DNA of 5,211 nucleotides, from contig CAILDT010000930.1 in NCBI GenBank assembly GCA_903833025.1, positions 1 through 5,211 on the forward strand, read 5' to 3'. This document shows, piece by piece, positions 5,174 to 5,211 of the stretch. Source of the DNA: an uncultured Bacteroidota bacterium (GTDB taxonomy: Bacteria; Bacteroidota; Bacteroidia; 2-12-FULL-35-15). Both the position numbers and the translations under genes were made by a program. Within the stretch, counting starts at the first letter, position 1; each line of letters begins with the position of its first letter. The notes beneath the pieces were generated by a model. It did no database searches and was not told where the DNA came from. It saw only the letters and a list, made by a program, of their open reading frames with translations.

Positions 5174-5205
5174 CAAAATTAATTACATTACTTTGTATCT
5201 AACAA
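5174..5205 (-). promoter_or_regulatory. candidate Bacteroidota-type promoter facing the structured element
   Basis: On the minus strand TTG (5205-5203), a 21-nt spacer and TAATTTTG (5181-5174) match the TTG / TAnnTTTG promoter pattern. Transcription would start near 5168 and run through the structured element toward the small membrane gene. That start would fall inside the Shine-Dalgarno-like sequence, so promoter and ribosome site are hard to reconcile. One of the two may be fortuitous. Confidence 0.3.
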
Positions 5206-5211
5206 GTGTAA

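Larger units (their letters stand above)
4891..5211. other. 321-bp region without a confident gene
   Basis: No minus-strand frame enters from the right edge: all three meet a stop within about 30 nt. The plus-strand open frame from TTG at 4895 runs through the hairpins and has no protein-like composition. The region instead holds the structured element (4901-5030), a possible leader ORF with a strong ribosome-binding sequence (5106-5172) and a promoter-like motif (5174-5205), each described separately. The remaining bases, 5031-5105, are AT-rich and show nothing else. Confidence 0.7.

Noticed and set aside
4895..5182. Plus-strand open frame of 95 codons from TTG
   Set aside because: It runs through the structured element, starts at TTG, and its translation has no domain-like pattern; its length is explained by the low stop density of the GC-rich palindromes.

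Overview
The window is AT-rich, roughly one third G+C by eye, and comes from a member of the Bacteroidota. Four signs point there: a folP gene beside a DUF1599 gene and a DoxX-like gene of the BT_3928 type; secreted proteins ending in a type IX secretion (T9SS) sorting domain with a YPNPA motif; A-rich leaders that mostly lack a Shine-Dalgarno sequence; and promoter-like TAnnTTTG motifs. I cannot name a genus.

Left part (1-2402), conserved housekeeping. An incomplete DoxX/BT_3928-type membrane protein gene (1-876, minus, C-terminus off the left edge) lies 32 bp downstream of a duplicated-DUF1599 gene (909-1457, minus). Together they look like one transcription unit. Divergent from them is folP, dihydropteroate synthase (1486-2346, plus), the folate-pathway step inhibited by sulfonamides. 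The two starts are only 28 bp apart, and the best folP promoter candidate lies inside the DUF1599 gene. A bidirectional hairpin terminator (2364-2402) closes folP and the gene convergent with it.

Middle part (2421-4655), three minus-strand genes for exported proteins. The 315-residue protein (3438-4385) is an intact T9SS cargo with a signal peptide, a conserved ectodomain and a type A sorting domain. Directly downstream is a tandem paralogue (2421-3404) with the same signal peptide and ectodomain. Immediately after YPNPA its sorting domain is replaced by 76 unrelated residues of higher G+C, so it is a chimera. Upstream is a 73-residue ORF (4434-4655) that looks like the amputated start of a beta-propeller-repeat secreted protein. 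The stretch reads as a cluster of surface-protein genes reshaped by duplication, fusion and truncation.

Right part (4656-5211). A small minus-strand ORF, too short for routine calling, encodes a 57-residue basic protein with one membrane segment (4717-4890). Just upstream lies a GC-rich, highly structured element of about 130 nt (4901-5030): a long hairpin, a second short hairpin and a closing stem that runs into a T7 tract when read on the minus strand. Two of its pairs are G.U only on that strand, which suggests a minus-strand RNA. Upstream again are a promoter-like motif, an 11-nt perfect complement to the usual 16S rRNA 3' end, and a possible 16-codon leader ORF. The series promoter, leader, structured element with T tract, small membrane protein is the most unusual part of the window, but it rests on sequence pattern alone.
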